64,000 bases of DNA, taken from the NCBI GenBank assembly GCA_038049695.1, contig CP142455.1, positions 32,339,501 through 32,403,500 on the forward strand. The letters run 5' to 3'. The stretch comes from Cinnamomum chago. Taxonomy: Eukaryota; Streptophyta; Magnoliopsida; Laurales; Lauraceae. This document shows positions 34,563 to 47,530 of the stretch, one piece after another (positions within the stretch are counted from its first letter, which is position 1; the number at the start of each line of letters is the position of its first letter). Below the pieces are notes generated by a model. It was not told the DNA's origin. It searched no databases and saw only the letters and a list, made by a program, of their open reading frames with translations. A program made the position numbers and the translations under genes.

Positions 34563-36430
34563 TTTGTTTGATTTGTTATTGTTGTTGAAATGATTTGTTG
34601 CTCTGCTGTTATTATTGGTATGCTTGCTGTTGGATGGTTTAAACCCTGTGGGACCCAATTTTGGGATGAAGCTTACCCTTTTCTCAAATTTGTGGAGTGC
34701 CAACTGGCTGAATTTTGAAATTTAAAATTTTATAATTTGATCCTAATTTTTTGTTTTCATGTCTCTTAATTTAAACATCCACTTTAACTAATTAATATAT
34801 ATATGAAAGCAGTTGTTTTCAATTGAGAAATCAGTCTCAATTTATTCAGTTTGTTCAATTAATTTTGACCATCAAAAAATTATTGACTGTCCTTTTATCT
34901 TCTTTGGAGAGGAGTAACTCCTTCCATCATTTTCCAAACAATAATTCATGCCTCTCTTCTTAATTTCTCTCTTGCAAATTCCAGCCTTTTTATTAACTCC
35001 TCCAAATCACAATCGGTAACCAAATCTCCTTCAAATTACGTTCAATAACCAAATCCCTAGGCAAAAGATTTACATTCCATAAAATTGCCCATTATCTATG
35101 TTCTGTAATCGTCACCTCTGGATTATTGGATCAAATCCCAATGAGATTTGCAAATTTTGCAAGGCGAAAGGGGAGGAACGGAATCTAAAATCTTCACCTT
35201 CTTTGTGTAAATCATCTCTCCGGATTGACTCTCTCATGGACATAAACACTTCTCTCTCAAATAACAACTCCCTCACAACGAGTCCCCTCAGTCATATGCA
35301 CTCCTTGTCTCCTTTCCCATTCTCTCTTTGCGGGGGTGATATGGCCCGAGTAATATTGAAACTTGACACGCCACTTGTTCATGTTATCTCATGTGATCTC
35401 CATTACACTTCCCCAGCAACCCAGTTCTATGAAATATCATATGACTAATAGTTGTCATTCCCAATAGACCAAACATGTGTAGATGCATGATTGCATTCTT
35501 AATATCCAATACCACCATTAGGACAAAGTTTTGTGCTAATATATTGGGTCATGATTTTTAAGTTCATTTACCAATAAAAAAATAAAGTTGATTTTTTAAA
35601 ATTAGATTTATTGGTCCTCCACTTTGTTGTATTCCCTATCATTTGTTTTGTTTTTTAGTGTGGCTGGTGATGGATGCAACGAGAACTCAATCTATAATAT
35701 TATGCTGTTTTGTAGGACCAGTTCTCTAAATTGGTGCATTTGATTTGTATTTCTTTTTATTTTTCTTTCTTTTAGTTTTTAAGTAGACAAATCTCTTATG
35801 TAAATTATAAGGTATAAAGATTGTGGTTGCAGTTGTTAAGCTCTTTCTTGTATGCCTTTATGATTTAGCACAACATGAGGTCCAACTTTTTATAATACTA
35901 TTTTTTGTCCATTTCAAAATAATAAGAATAACAATAATAATAATGATAATTGTAATGATAATGATAATATCATCATTGTTTAAAGATACTATCCATAGAT
36001 TTAACTATTAGAATTTGTATTAATTAGTGAAAAATACAAATATAGCTGCTATAACTATAGAAGCACCAACAAATATCCTATAACACAGTTGGAAGGATTT
36101 AAAAAATTTTAAAAGTGAAATTCGTAATGGGTTTTAAAAACTCTTTCTTGCATTTCCCAAATCAAGTTGGGAAATTGGTACACGCCGCACACCACCATGA
36201 CTCGCTCCTATAGGGGTAGTTTGATAGTAGTCTGCCAGGCTCAAGGTAGCTAGGTTTGGGTTTTGGGTACAACTTGATCCACCCTACCCTGGATATATAC
36301 TTAGTGGATTATACAGCTCTTTATAGAATGAAATCTAATACATCTATTTTAAATAGTTCTTATTATATACAGTTTACAGTCTCTTAATTCTTTTATTCAT
36401 CTTATAACCCTTTTGTAATGTAATATCTCT
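34563..36430. other. Intergenic, no gene seen
   Basis: AT-rich flank between the BSD gene promoter and the outer solo LTR. An open frame at 35098-35448 has no recognisable motif. An ATAATG microsatellite-like run is at about 35920-35980. Confidence 0.6.
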
Positions 36431-36783
36431 TGTGAGGCCCCATCCCTGGTGGGCCCTCAATTTGGATTTTTGAATACTATTTAATAGAGTATAATAGCTA
36501 TTGATACTAATTAATGGGTTAGAAAAGGGTAGTTATATTCTTTTCTAAGTTTTAGTTAGATTAGTCTAGTTGTGTTAGTAATAGAATTAATAGGGGTCTT
36601 TTGCAATTTCTAGGGTTAGTTAGTGAGTTGGAGGCCCTAGCTAGATATTAGTAATTACTATAGGGGGGTATCCACTGGAGAATCTTCTAGAACCTTACCC
36701 CAAAGACCAAAACGCCCTCTACCCTAACCTTAATCATTTGCAAACTAAAAGGGTATTTTAGTCCCTAGCCTAAACCCCCAACT

Positions 36784-36790
36784 TATAAAT
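36784..36790 (+). promoter_or_regulatory. TATA-like box of outer LTR
   Basis: TATAAAT about 350 bp after the LTR start, followed by CT-rich sequence. The nested copy has TATAAATA at 38053-38060 in the matching place. Confidence 0.5.
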
Positions 36791-37496
36791 ACTACCCCTT
36801 CCCATGCCATACATTAGCTACTGTTCATCTTCATCAATTCCCCTCTCCATTCTCCCTCTCTCTCTAGAAATCTAAGAAGAAGAAGAAGAAGAAAACCCAC
36901 AATCTCAACTGCAACTTGTATCTCTCTCTACCTTGATCATCTCCTACTTCTCTTCTAGCTAAGGTAAGAACCCTCTTGTAATTCAATTTCATTAGAAACC
37001 CTTCTTTCTCTCTCTAGATTCTTCTTCCTTATACAAGTTCTCTGTGGATGTGGGAATAGGAGTAAAGATCTCCTCTAGATCTGAGATTCTGGGCTGATTT
37101 TATGATTGAGAAGACCATAGGAGGTGGGATTTCTTTTTATTGGCTTGGTTCTCTCTTTCTCTCTCTACAACCTTGCATTTCAATCAAGGCAAGTACAATA
37201 TACATATTTAGCATAGAATGTATGATTCTATTTACATTGATTCTGCAATTTCGATTCAGTTAATGTTAATGTGTTAGATCTACCCTTGAGCTTAGTTTTG
37301 ATGGGTTTTGGGCATTGATGGATGAGATCTCTCATTTGGAAGATCAATGGCCCGTTTAGTGTTGGATGGTAGAATACTGAAGTGTTTTTATGATTTATGT
37401 TGATCTTGTGATGTTTGGGCGAGATTGGAGGAGTTTTAATGGAAAAATGGGTTGAAGGAGAAGAAACCCTGAAATCTAGATTTTTTACAGATTGCG

Positions 37497-37636
37497 TGTA
37501 CTCGGTCGACCGACCTGCAGTTAGGTCGACCGAGCACACTGAAAATGAGAAAAACCAGGTCTTAGTTATTTTCCTGCAGGACTGACAGTCCAGTGTGCGC
37601 GGTCGACCGAGCCCTGCTTCGGGTCGACCGAGCACA
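37497..37636. repeat. GTCGACC-rich block
   Basis: Several copies of CGGTCGACCG-type palindromes lie between CTGCAG and GAGCACAC motifs. Similar blocks are at 38970-39150, 41340-41563 and 42770-42880, and in inverted orientation at about 56500-56700, always inside family 1 LTRs. Confidence 0.8.
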
Positions 37637-37641
37637 CAGGT

Positions 37642-40600
37642 TGTGAGGCCCCACCCTTTGTGGGCCCTCTAATTACTATTTTATAGGCTAATTAATACTA
37701 ATTTATACTAATTATATGCTAATTACTACTAATCTTTGCTAATTATTGCTAATTACTATCTAATTGGGCTAATTAGGGGTTAACTAGGGTGATTAGTTAG
37801 ATTTTCCTAAGTTATAGTTAGACTAGATTGATTTAGTTAGTATTTGGGGTTAGTTGGGTGTTGTGTTAATTTTTGGCTAAATAGTGCTAGATAGGTCCTT
37901 AGTTGGGTTTTATTTTAATTAGTGAGGGTTTAGTGTTTAATTGTGCATCCCCTCTAGAAGATTCCAGCCCAAAGACCAGCCTACCCCTAACCCTAACCCT
38001 AATTGCATGAAACCCTAAGGGCTAATCCTGTCATTAATCCCTACCACTAATCTATAAATAGGCTCTTGTCCCAATGCAAACCCTAAGCTAACCTAGCCCC
38101 CTTCCCAAGAAAACTTCCAGCCATTGTTCATTGCAATTCCCTTTCTTCCTCTCCCTCATTTCTCCCTTCCCAAACGACTGTTACTGCTGGGAGAATCCTT
38201 GGAGCTGCAGCAACTATTGCTTCTTCATTTCTCTCTTCTTCCCATCTCATTTCCTCTCTTCTTTCCTCTCATTTTCCTTTCCTCTAAGCCACTGTTGTGT
38301 TGGGACGGGACTGTGTACTGAGATTTTCCTAGGAGCAGCTGCTACTTCATCTCCTCTCTTTCTCATTTCTTCACCTGGGAGCCACGGTTACTGACTGGGC
38401 TGGGAGATTATCTTCTTGGAGCTGCTGCAACAGTGCTACTTCCTCTTCCTTCTTCCTCTCTCATTCTCCAAGCTACTGCTGTTACTATGCTGGAATTTCT
38501 CTAGTAGCTGCTGGTACTATTTCTCCTTCTTCTCCAGTGAGTTGCTACTGCTACAGCTACAACTGCTGTATCTCTTCTTCTTCACTTTCTCTGTTCAGCT
38601 GGGACTCTGGGATTTCTCTTCTATTGCTCTGTTTCTCTCTGCAAACCTTCCCTCATTTACTAAAAGGCAAGTGCTCATACTCCTAGCTTAGGACATGTAT
38701 TTTATTTCGTGATTTCTGTAGTTCAGTTCATGGTTTGTAATTAATTAAGTTTTAGATTTCTACCTGGAGCTTTGTTTTTGTTTGGATGGATTTTGGCATT
38801 GATGGATGGGGGTTTCACCCCCCATTTGGAAGATCAATGGGTCCAAGTGTGGTTAATGGATGGGCATTTGAGTTAATTAATGTTTGGAGATGATTTGGTG
38901 AAGTTTGGAAGTGATTGGAGGTGATTTGGATGTAAAAAGAGCCAAAACGGAAATTCTGTAGAAACCCGTTTCGTGTTCACAGTCGACCGGCAGACTCGAC
39001 CTGCAGTGTTCCCGGTCGACCGGGACCTGCAGGCCGGTCGACCGGCAACACTGCAGCTGTAACTGGACAGCTCCCAGTTATTTTTTTTCCCTTTTTCTGC
39101 AGGTCTGAGATCTCTAGTGTTCCCAGTCGACCCATAGGTCGACCGAGAACACTGTACTTTTGGGAAAAACTGGCCCTCAGCCATTTTCTTGCATAAAATT
39201 TATTTCAGTTAGCCAGGTTGACCCGGCCTTGTCCAAGTTGACCTGGAACACACTGTTTATGCAAGAATTGACTGAAAGTTGGTTTTTCACCTGAAACTCA
39301 GACTCGTTACACCCAAATCAACCTGATACTTAGGATTTACTTTAGATAGTGTTTAAAACTGAGACAATCACTCTTTCTAAGGTTTTTGGAGTATGCGGTC
39401 ATCATCCAGGCCAGGAGTTTGACCGGACACGCTGGAAACCTTTAGAAATGAATCAAGTTGTCCAGGAGGCCTGATTCATGTAATTCAGTGCACTCGGTTG
39501 ATCCACCAGGCCAGGAGGTCAACCGAGCACACTACACATCAGGCCCACCTAGGAAACCCTGATTTTTCAGTTTTCAACATTTAGGAGTTGTGATCAGAAG
39601 TGGGGCCCATTGACCATCCAAATGAGCGTTTATCGATGTTCTAAGCCCGAGTCAACGGTGTGGCTCAACCTTGACTCGCGGGGACCACTGTTTAGTGTTT
39701 TGGTTGATAATCTAAGATGATTCGACCTCTAAGAGTTGTCAACGATGCCCTTAACCACCTAAGCACCAAACACAGTATTTTTGGCATTAATGACTTCGTT
39801 TAGAGATCGAATTACCGGAGATGGACCTGAACCCTATGTGGCCCATTACCTAGGATTGGACCATTGTATTTTCCCTATTGATTCCTTCATTGAAGTTCAT
39901 ACTTCACATTTATTATTTATTGTCATTCTTAGATCTTTAATGTAGCTGTTAACTATTAATTTACATAAATGGAGGACCTAATCCTAGGATATCTTAGAGG
40001 TGACCCGATAGACTGATTTGGAGATCACTAACCCGTGTCTGTGTCTAGGCGGGCCCTTATTGGGCCTAAGTATGGGATGTGAACCTTTAGATGGAAGAGG
40101 TAGTTTTTATTGGACTGTTAAGTCATAATGGATTAAAATGAACTGATTATCAGTATAAATGGATTATTGCCTCGTTTAGACAGATTTAGACCAGGCCATG
40201 TGCTGATGGGCCTTGGTATGGATCCAACGAGTGGGCTTGTACCTTGAATAAAATCCATAGACTGAATTAGTATATGTAGACCTCTTAGAGACTTTGTTAG
40301 GACCTTGTTCACGCAAGGCAAAACCTAGACAGACACAGACCCTTAGAGTTATTCGTGAGTCGGCATGAACATTCACTCGGTTGATATAAGCTCAGCCTGT
40401 GGACTGATCATCCCCGGTAGGAGCTAGTTGAGTGTTGTGGAGCTATCATGATGAGCTGTGTGGTTAAGACGGACGGTGTGATACCGTGTCCGGTCTTGAG
40501 TGATGAGATGATGAGATGATGAGGGATTTGCGGGATTAGTAATTCCCAGCACTGGTGAGATTTTCCCTCCGCAACTGTGTTCAGTATGGGAGGGCCACGG

Positions 40601-41289
40601 CATAATATCCCGCGGTATTCCAGCTCGTGTGAATGTGCCGTTTTGTTGTAGTAGATTAGATGTATTCTATTTATCCTGATTCCTTATGATTAAAATGCAC
40701 AACTGCTTAGTTCTTTACCTTGCTATTCATTTAATCTATTTACCTGTCTCTATTCCTTTGATATATGTGTTCTATGTTAGTAGTATGCTGTAACTTGCCA
40801 GATCTTTTAGATCTGACCCTTTATTGGTGCTTAGGCCTTGACCCAGAGATCCCTGATGATGCACTAGCGCTTGTAGAGGCGCCGATCGCTGGAGAGTTCG
40901 CATGGGGCCCGACCGACACGGATGTCGAGCCGGAGGGCGGAGACTATATACCAGGGTTTTGAGAGTCCTCTTTATTTTGGGTTTGAGAGGAAATTTTGTA
41001 GTGAGTTGGGTAGAATTAAATATGTATAAACTTTTGATTAACACTGAATCTTTTAATTAGACTACTGTTCTGCTCACACTTAATATATATCGATACCCAT
41101 TGCTTCCGCATTGTTTAAATTGTTATGCTTCCGCAAGTTTTAACCATTGAGTATTATGTTGGTCAAAAAGTTTTAAATTGGACCTCACTGTGGCCTACGA
41201 TCTTGGAAGTTCTCGGATTTTCCGGGAAGTAGCGCGCCAACTTCGGGTATCCGAACGATTATATCGGTATCCGGAATTGGGGCGTTACA
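37642..41289 (+). mobile_element. Solo LTR (family 1), nested copy
   Basis: Starts TGTGAGGCCCCACC and ends GGGGCGTTACA, 3648 bp, with a perfect 5-bp duplication CAGGT (37637-37641 and 41290-41294). It sits in the outer copy of the same family, so it is younger than that copy. A TATA-like TATAAATA lies at 38053. Contains a short telomere-like CCCTAACCCTAACCCTAA stretch near 37985. Confidence 0.88.
38053..38060 (+). promoter_or_regulatory. TATA-like box of nested LTR
   Basis: TATAAATA about 410 bp after the LTR start, then a CT-rich region with short open frames (38124-38691) that are low-complexity and probably untranslated leader. Confidence 0.5.
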
Positions 41290-41563
41290 CAGGTTTTGCA
41301 GAAAACAACTGGGAGTTGGATTTTCCATCAGACCCAGCCATCCTGTGTACGCGGTCGACCGAGCACACAGGATTAGTAGTGAAAATGCCTAAGATCTAGG
41401 ACATCATTTTTCTAGGATTTCTGTGTATGCGGTCGACCGCCCAGGCCAGGAGGTCGACCGGACACACAGGGAATCCCTGAGATCAGACCATGTTTCCCAG
41501 GTGCAAGACCCAGTTTTTCCAGTGTACTCGGTCGACCGACCAGGCCAGGTGGTCGACCGAGCA

Positions 41564-42766
41564 TAGGGGTGAAAGTGGGTCGGGCCGTCCTAGGGCCGCC
41601 CGTGGATGGCCTGTTATAGGCTCAGCCCAAGCTCGGCTCAAAAGACAAAAGAGCCGAGCTAGGGCCTAATAGGAGGCCCGTTTGCTTAAAAGGGCCGAGC
41701 TCGAGCTTGATGAAGCCCGGCTCGTAAGCCCTACGGCCTACATATATTAATACATATATTATATATATGTACACTATACAATATATAATACATATATGAT
41801 ATAACATAATCCATAAATCCTAAACCTTAGTTTTAATCAATATAAATAATCTCTAAACCCTAAACACTAAATAATCCATAAATCTTAAACCTAAGCAGTA
41901 AGCCATAGGGCCTACATATATTAATCCATATGTTATATATATGTGTACACTATACAATATATAATACATATATGAATCTATGATACTAAATAATCCATAA
42001 ATCCTAAACCTTAGTTTTAATCCAATATAAATAATCCCTAAACCCTAAACACTAAACCCTAAGCACTAAATAATCCATAAACCCTAAACCTAAGCACTAA
42101 ACCTTAAACCCTATTTTTAATCCAATATAAATAATTCCTAAACAACCTTGAGGATGCATGTATATTAATGGTCTGGAAGACATTTTTTTAAGTCTTGTAA
42201 CTCTGGAACAACCTTTCCTTTGTTGTTATTATTATTTATTAACAAAACTCTATTGTTGTTGTTATAGGTGATGCTGGTGATGCTGGAGACTTTATTTTAT
42301 GATGCTAGCCGAATACTTTATTTTATTCTATGATGCTATTGGAGTTTAATTTGATTTGTAACATTGAACTATTATGGAGTGTTGGAACTTGGCTCCCTTT
42401 GCTTTTATGGAGTCTTTCCTATTTTAGTTAATTTTATTGTTGCAATCCAAATTATGGGAATGAGAATATGGGATGAATGCATGCATTTGACCATTTTTTG
42501 TTTCTGGTTTGCATATGTAGATTTCTTTGAATTCCTACAAGATTTTTTTTTCCTGAAAATATTTTCTTTCAGCTAGTGCTATATCATTAGCCGGGCTCAA
42601 AGGGCTAGCCCTGGGGCCTCATAACTTAATAAGGGCCGAGCCCAAGCCAGGGTTTTTGAGGCCCTCTAGAGCTAGGGTCGAGCTAGGGCCTATTGAAAAA
42701 TACTAGGGCCGAGCCTAGGGCCTGTCAAAGCCCGGCTCGGCCCGGCCCGGCCCACTTTCATCCCTA
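41564..42766. mobile_element. hAT-like DNA transposon, non-autonomous
   Basis: Terminal inverted repeats TAGGGGTGAAAGTGGG and CCCACTTTCATCCCTA, with a perfect 8-bp duplication ACCGAGCA (41556-41563 and 42767-42774), which is the hAT hallmark. It is 1203 bp with no transposase. Both ends carry subterminal GGGCCGAGC/GCCCGGCTC repeats. The inside has a tandem duplication of about 175 bp (from about 41727 and 41903) with CCTAAACCCTAAAC text and an AT-rich TATATATGTACAC core. Confidence 0.9.
41816..42150. repeat. Telomere-like CCCTAAA tracts inside hAT element
   Basis: Repeated CTAAACCCTAAACACTAAA-type text. It is degenerate, not a clean (CCCTAAA)n array. Confidence 0.65.
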
Positions 42767-42794
42767 ACCGAGCACACTGCACACAGGGTCGACC

Positions 42795-43112
42795 TGTGGG
42801 TTAACATCCTGACAATCCAGTGTACTCGGTCGACCGAACCCTGTGCTAGGTCGACCGAGGACACTGAATTCAGTGATTTTCCAATTTTCACATTCTGAGG
42901 TTGTGATCGTTTGTGGGGCCCATTGACCATCCAAATGGACTTCTATTGATGTCTGTGGGTCAACATCCTGACAATCCAGTGTACTCGGTCGATCGAGCCC
43001 TGTGCTAGGTCGACTGAGGACACTGAATTCAGTGATTTTCTAGTTTTCACATTCTGAGGTTGTGATCGTTTGTGTGGCCCATTGAGCATCCAAATGGACT
43101 TCTATTGATGTG
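42795..43112. repeat. 159-bp tandem duplication in outer LTR
   Basis: AACATCCTGACAATCCAGTG occurs at about 42803 and 42962; both copies carry GTCGACCG-type palindromes (one mutated to GTCGATCG) and TTCACATTCTGAGGTTGTGA. Confidence 0.85.
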
Positions 43113-44766
43113 TCAAGCCCGAGTCAATGGTGTGGCTCAACCTTGACTCGTGGGGACCACCAAGTAGGGTTTTGGTCGTTTAATCGACGATGATTCGATC
43201 TTTAAACGTTGTCAATGATGCCCGTAACTTCAGGAGCACCAAACACAGTATCTTTTGGCATCTGAGATTCCATTTAGAGATCAAATTACCTGAGATGGAC
43301 CTAGACCTGAATGTGGTCCATTACCTAGGTTGACTTATTGTTATTTCCCTATTGATTCTCATACTTGAAGTTCATACTCCACTTATCTTATTACGGTCAC
43401 TCTTATGTCCTTACTATAGCTTATGACTGTAAATTAAATGGAAATGGATGACCTGAACCTAGGACTACTTAGAGGTGACCTGGTGAAGTAATTGGGTGAA
43501 CACTGACCCGTGTCTGTGTTTAGGCGGGCCCTTTTATGGCCTAAGTATGAATGTGTTATACCATTAAAATTGGAGAGGTGGATTGTACTAGACTTATAAC
43601 TCATTTTGGATGAGAATGGACTGGTTATCCGTGGAAATGGATATGTTACTTCATTTGGATTGTTTTAGACCAGGCCATGTGTTTGATGGGCATTGGTATG
43701 GATCCAACGAGTGGGCTTGGACTTGGATTGTGATCCATGTACTGAATTGGTATCTGAATCTCTTAGAGACCTCGTTAGGACCTTGTTCACGCAAGGCAAA
43801 GCCTAGACAGACACAGACCTTTAGAGTTTTCCTCGAGTCGGCGTGAACATTCACTCAGTTGATTTAAAGCCTTTGGACTGATCATCCCTGGTAGGAGCTA
43901 TTTATGAGTGTTGAGTGAGCTATCATGATGAGCTATGTTTTAGACGGACGGTGTGATACAGAGTCCAGTCTCCCCGAGTGATGAGTGTGGTGAGACTGTT
44001 GAGTGTGACTGTTTGCGGGGCTAGTCATTCCCCAGCACTGGTGAGATTCCTCGCCGCAACTGTGTTCAGTATGGGAGGGCCGCGACATAATATCCCGCGG
44101 TATCCAGCTCGTGTAAATGTGCCATATTGTATTAGACTAGATACTATATTTGTCCTGATTCTATATGCTTATCTTGCTCAATTGCCTAGATCATGTATTT
44201 TGATATTCTTTAACTGTGTAACTGTCTCTACTCTTTTGATACATATGTCCTATGTTACTTGTATACTGTGACTTGCCAGATCATTGGATCTAGCCCATTT
44301 TGGTGCTTAGGTCTCGACCCCGAGTACGAGGATGATGCGCTTGCGCTCGTAGAGGTGCCCATAGCTGGAGATTACGGTTGGGGACCGGCCGACCCAGATG
44401 TCGAGCCGGAAGGTGGAGAGCCAGTACCCGAGCTTTGAGTGTTTATCTTTGTTTGGGTTTTGAGCGATTTCTGTAGTGAGTTGGGTAGCTGTCGAACATG
44501 TAATTATCTTTGTTCTTATTAATTGATACTTTTAAATTGGACTACAGTTCCGCTCATATTTGATATATCATGATACCTATTGCTTCCGTTTTACTTTTTA
44601 TGCTTCCGCAATTTAACCATTGATATTATATTGTTCAAAAGTTTTAAATTGGACCTCACTGGGGACCTACGATCTTGGAAGTTCTCGGACTTTCCGGGAA
44701 GTAGCGCGCCAACTTCGGATATTCTGACGACTTTCTCGGTATCCAGATTTGGGGCGTTACATCTCT

Positions 44767-46069
44767 TGATTAGAATCATTATGCATAAATCATAATTCAT
44801 GGAAACCTGATAGTATCTTAATTTTCTTGCAAAAAAAAGTATCTTAAAATTTGTTTATTTATCTTTTACACATGATCAATCTGATAGTTACTAAAGTAGT
44901 TCATATTAATAGAACTTCAAAATTCATGAAAGCAGTTAATTTGGATAGTTTGGATGGATCTTCATTAAATTTGTATATTGATAATAAATACTATAGCAAC
45001 TGATTTTAATGTAATTTTGACAATTTCAATATAATTCACACCAAAATAATAATATTTTTTTTAAATTCTTAGAAGTTATCGATATTTTCTTTTTAATATT
45101 TTATATCATTAATTATATTGCCCGTGCTTAGCATGGGTGCATTTTGGTAGTTTACTTTATACAAGTGAAATATCCAAACAAGTCTAATTTCTTGAAATTT
45201 GAGACCAAGGACTATTTGGTATTTCCAAGTGCTGAAAATCTGAAGTGCTATTGAATTCTGTTATTTTTATAATTTCCGTTTTTTTATACCTGAATTTCTA
45301 TTTAAGAGTTTTTAAATTTCTAAATTTTATGAATTATGAGTATCATAATTATAAGGATTTATGACTGGAATCTTACTCCAGACCCTAATATGCATTATTT
45401 ATACATCAATTTTAGGTTACCGTGCTCACCAATATATATATATATAAAACTCAATACACATATGGGTCCCATTAATGACAAAATGTAGGACTCAATGTTG
45501 GGGCCACATTTACAATTCAAGAAATCAAGAAGAAAGAACAACCCATACAAACTACAACCATGTAAAACAAATCACATGTGATAATCCAAATAGTGGGTGC
45601 CATGCGTGGAGTGCCAACGACCAAACATTGAATTGGGTTTATGATATTTATCAACCAAGCAATGAATTGGGTCAGCGGGCTTTACAATGCAATGCAACAT
45701 ATTTCTCATCACATTCCCACAAAATGGAAACTCGTTTCAGATTCCCACATATCCAAACATTCCTACATCTCTATTCGCACACCCATCTAGATATACATCC
45801 ACATCAATCAAACCACACAAACATAATCTAAATTTAATACAAATATCTATAGATACCATAGTTGTTCATATCCATCCACACAAATATAATGTGACAATGA
45901 CAGTCATCTAAAAGTAAAAAAGTTTTCCTGCATCCAACAACGTAAGAACAAAATAAGTAGTAATACATTCATCCATATCATAAACTATTACCATTCATTT
46001 TTATCAAAATGAAAAAGAAATGAGTTTCTTGCACTTTGTTGCTTGTCTTGGATTTATGGTTCTTTTTTT
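44767..46069. other. Intergenic, no gene seen
   Basis: Very AT-rich. A TA microsatellite lies near 45432. An open frame at 45475-45831 has no recognisable motif. Confidence 0.6.
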
Positions 46070-46395
46070 GTTTTGGTTGTGCCAGTTTGTCTTGATGGGG
46101 TGAATGTACGCCTTGGTGAATTTACACTAGGCTAAGGCAAGTTAGGGTCATGCACATCATACAATCCAGGTGGTTGGGACCTAAAACTCTCATTGATGGT
46201 TTCATCATTTTCATTGGTCGATGCCATTTTTGGAGCATTTATCTGTCTCCTTTAAGTTCCAGTAAGGGCTATTTCACCTTTCACAACATCATCAACAATG
46301 AGATCATAAATTTCCTCATAAAACTTTATAGTGATACGCTCATACTTAGCCAACCTGTTATTTGCCTGTATCAAGTTTATTTAGTTAGAATGTAA
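46070..46395 (-). pseudogene. Myb/SANT-like transposon-associated fragment (tentative)
   Basis: The minus strand has an acceptor-like ACAG followed by an open stretch reading ANNRLAKYERITIKFYEEIY and continuing into DLIVDDVVKGEIALTG, then a stop, then PPGLYDVHDPNLP. The layout resembles the tail of the Myb/SANT-like protein that accompanies PIF/Harbinger transposons. Stops interrupt it. The assignment is weak. Confidence 0.35.
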
Positions 46396-47338
46396 TTCAT
46401 TGAAGGGAAAAACATTAGAAAATATTAGCTTAAATGCAATTTTTATGCTCAATCTATCTGCTCCAAGTTTTCTCAAACTTCGTCTACTATTATTACCATC
46501 TTTAGTGTATCGTCTCATCGGATTCCAGACATGCTAAGAAGTTGTTCACTTTTGTGTATTGCGTACGCCAAAGTTTTGTATTTATTCTTAGAATTACTTA
46601 TAATAGGTTCCAAGCAAGTTTTTTCTTTTACCTGTACTATAGCTTCCTCCTAAGAAGCATTGTTGAAGGTTTTTTTTTTTTTTTTCAATTTCTCTTCCTG
46701 CAAGCTTCATTTCTATAAGCGAATCTATTAAAACCTTTTCTACTCTTAGATCCCATTTAAAATTATCTTTTTTCTGCGACCCTAATGAGATGCAATCATT
46801 GACAAATTAACTATTTAATATGGAAATGAACTAAAATATGCCATCTTAAATGTCATAAAAAACACTAAGAAAATTTTACTTTAGAAAGTTGTCATTTTGA
46901 TCGACAACCATACAATTTAATATAACAACCATACATTGTCATGAAAAAGAAAAGCATCTAAACAATGCTAAAAGATGACTAGACATTGAGTGTTAAAGGG
47001 CCTTTTGACATCATAAAATACACTAATCCAAAATAGTTTATGTTTCATTAGCCAAGCATTGATAAAAGTTCTATTCTAGCCTTTACCATCCAAAAAGCCT
47101 TGCAAAAAAATATATTTTGCCTTTATCATTGGTCACTTTTTTATTGTTGCTGCTCATAATCACTTCACATTTGCTCAGCTATTGAGTCTCGAAATGCTTG
47201 CTCTTTCACAAGGGAGGACCGGCTCTATATGTCGTCGTCGTGGGAATTATTTCAAGCTTCCGACATTGTGTGTGACTATATGGTTGTGGAGAACAGAAAA
47301 GGCCATGACAATATCTTGTTGGGTGGTCAACGAATACC

Positions 47339-47530
47339 CTATGGCATACGTAAAATTGAAAAACGATATTTAACAACTTGAAACACTTCCTGAGAATTCA
47401 CGGGAGTACTTTCCTCAAACTCTCTTAAATGGTAATACACATTTGCACAACATGCTACCATGGCAACAACAACAACAACATGTCTAAATCGTCTTTTAAA
47501 TTTTTTTGTTGCAATGCAATACCTATGCAT
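47339..47530 (-). pseudogene. Unrecognised ORF shared with 58729-58944
   Basis: A 63-codon minus frame (FKRRFRHVVVVVAMVACCANVYYHL) resembles the frame at 58729-58944 (FQRRLVLGFVAIVVTCCASVYYHL) residue by residue. The DNA shares TGGTAATACACA.TTGCACAACATG. Two decayed copies of one element-borne leader are likely; the family is not identified. Confidence 0.45.

Larger units (their letters stand above)
36431..44761 (+). mobile_element. Solo LTR (family 1), outer copy, interrupted
   Basis: Starts TGTGAGGCCCCA and ends GGGGCGTTACA, flanked by a perfect 5-bp duplication TCTCT (36426-36430 and 44762-44766). Removing the nested insertions (37642-41289 and 41564-42766 with their duplications) leaves about 3.47 kb. 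A TATA-like TATAAAT lies at 36784. No primer site, gag or pol is present, so it is a very long solo LTR or a non-autonomous unit. Shared blocks with 37642-41289 and 54805-58304 include the GACCCGTGTCTGTGT and GTTCACGCAAGGCAAA stretches. Confidence 0.85.

Noticed and set aside
34074..34703. 209-codon minus frame and two plus frames over BSD exon 1
   Set aside because: They are shadow frames of the real exon 1 (34020-34398), open because it is GC-rich and repetitive.
35098..35448. 116-codon plus frame upstream of the BSD gene
   Set aside because: No motif, no codon bias that I can see, and no partner exon; it may be chance.
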